Assembly: GCF_000003815.2 (NCBI RefSeq)
Contig: NC_049985.1
Location: 8,578,251-8,642,250 of the forward strand
DNA from: Branchiostoma floridae
Lineage: Eukaryota; Chordata; Leptocardii; Amphioxiformes; Branchiostomatidae
Direction: 5' to 3'
Length of the DNA stretch: 64,000 nucleotides
In this document: positions 62,893-64,000 of the stretch, piece by piece
How the letters are laid out: each line of letters starts with the position of its first letter
Numbering within the stretch: position 1 is the first letter of the stretch
Made by a program: the position numbers and the translations under genes
Notes under the pieces: generated by a model
Databases searched by the model: none
The model's input: the letters and a program-made list of their open reading frames with translations, nothing else
Told to the model about the DNA's origin: nothing

Positions 62893-62898
62893 AATAAA
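62893..62898 (+). terminator. Poly(A) signal of the fusion gene
   Basis: Canonical AATAAA 161 bp after the TAG stop, followed by a GT-rich stretch (ttttgtatgtgg). Confidence 0.65.
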
Positions 62899-64000
62899 TT
62901 TTGTATGTGGAAAAAAATTATGTTTGCAAGTGAAAAACTATAATTGCTTGACATTCTACAGGCCAAAAACAAGAGTCAGCATCCGTTAGTTGGCCAAGTA
63001 CTACAAGTAGTATCTTTCACCAAGGTTGTTAAGATTTTCAAGCCATTGACATTGTGGTAACCACTTACCTTTAGATAGATGTTGATAAGACCATGCTTGT
63101 AAGCAAATTGTAGACTTTATTTCACAATGTCATTTGTCTTAGGTAGTTTTGCTGTTGATTCGTCAGGCCAAGAATCTAACCATGGATAGCGAGTGAGTGA
63201 GTGAGGAAGATTGTAAGAAGGAACAGTGACTTGGGCATTTAGAGCAAAATTTTTAAGATTACATATGAATCATTTGACAACTTGAAATACTGCAGGTAAC
63301 AGAAAAACATTTATACCCTTGGTAGAGCTGACTGTTGCAGACATGTTTAGCAACTGGCAACAATTTTCTTTACCTGTGAAATGGAATTCTACATACAATG
63401 TATTTTTTATTACATATCCTACTAGTTTTGTATATAGTAGTTAGTTAGTACATAGTACATTTGACTATGATTAAATGTTTCATGTCATATACATGATGGT
63501 GAAGAGGTACCACGGTCCTACAGTGTACTTCAATTCATTTTTCAATATTTTAATGCCACCTAAACAATTACAGTAAAGTTAACATGTTTGAAGATCAGAG
63601 CAATCTTGTTCCTTGGATGGAAGTGAATACATTCCTGTGTTATTTTACTCAAGGCTTGGAAAGACAAGTAGGATCAGAAGTTAAATACAGTTTATCTTAC
63701 ATACTAGTAGTTTAGAGTAAAGACATTTGTTTTGTTTACCATTAATACTAGTATTTGATCAAAATTTTAATTTGCACATCATATGTAGTGTAGTGTGATA
63801 AAAGAGAAGTCATGTATTTTGGACTGATGTTAGAGAATTAAGTATTTTATTGCCTGATAACTTCAGATTTCTCAGAGCATACTTGTTATTAGGAATATCA
63901 TTGTATTTAGTGATTATCAATTTACAGATTATGTATCTAATTTATCTTCTACATGTAGCTTCCGATATAAAAAAGAAAAACAGGGCGCACCCGGCGCAGT
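62899..64000. other. AT-rich sequence downstream of the fusion gene
   Basis: No exon or clear repeat is seen up to the end of the window. It may include a longer 3' UTR. Confidence 0.45.

Overview
The window looks like nuclear DNA of an invertebrate chordate, most likely amphioxus (Branchiostoma). Genes are cut into many short exons with GT-AG introns. One gene is a single-copy-type doublecortin-like kinase and another is a kisspeptin-receptor-like GPCR. Introns and spacers are packed with small non-autonomous DNA transposons, minisatellites and TTAGGG-type repeats. The species is inferred from gene content, not proven. Two runs of N (26182-26281 and 47719-47869) are assembly gaps.

Layout. 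(1) 1-11456, plus strand: the 3' part of a DCLK gene. Fourteen phase-consistent coding exons carry the end of the second doublecortin domain, a Ser/Pro/Arg linker, the whole kinase domain and the C-terminal tail. Its introns hold a 43-bp minisatellite, a decayed LINE tail, a hAT-like MITE with an 8-bp target duplication, a PIF/Harbinger-like MITE and a 0.5-kb telomere-like array. (2) 17038-21699, minus strand: a complete six-coding-exon, 408-residue class A GPCR of the kisspeptin receptor (KISS1R/GPR54) type. The segment around its start codon is repeated three times upstream. (3) 21.7-39.4 kb: a gene-poor spacer of transposons, duplications, one assembly gap and an 18-copy minisatellite. (4) 39481-62732, plus strand: a 27-exon gene in which every visible junction keeps the reading frame. 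It encodes an N-terminal SufS/Csd-like cysteine desulfurase (class V aminotransferase), a long Ser/Asp-rich linker, and a C-terminal TtcA-like PP-loop tRNA thiolase with its Cys motifs.

The third gene is the main discovery candidate. In bacteria a cysteine desulfurase (IscS) supplies sulfur to TtcA, which makes 2-thiocytidine in tRNA. Here sulfur donor and sulfur user appear joined in one animal polypeptide of about 1,200 residues or more. The linker carries possible regulatory motifs (three RRxS-type sites and a DSGxxS motif). The exon expected to encode the conserved early desulfurase segment is not visible; a sequencing gap lies in that 10-kb intron. An exon boundary in the desulfurase half has been duplicated in frame. 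The DCLK and KISS1R-like genes converge and show no functional link to the fusion gene.
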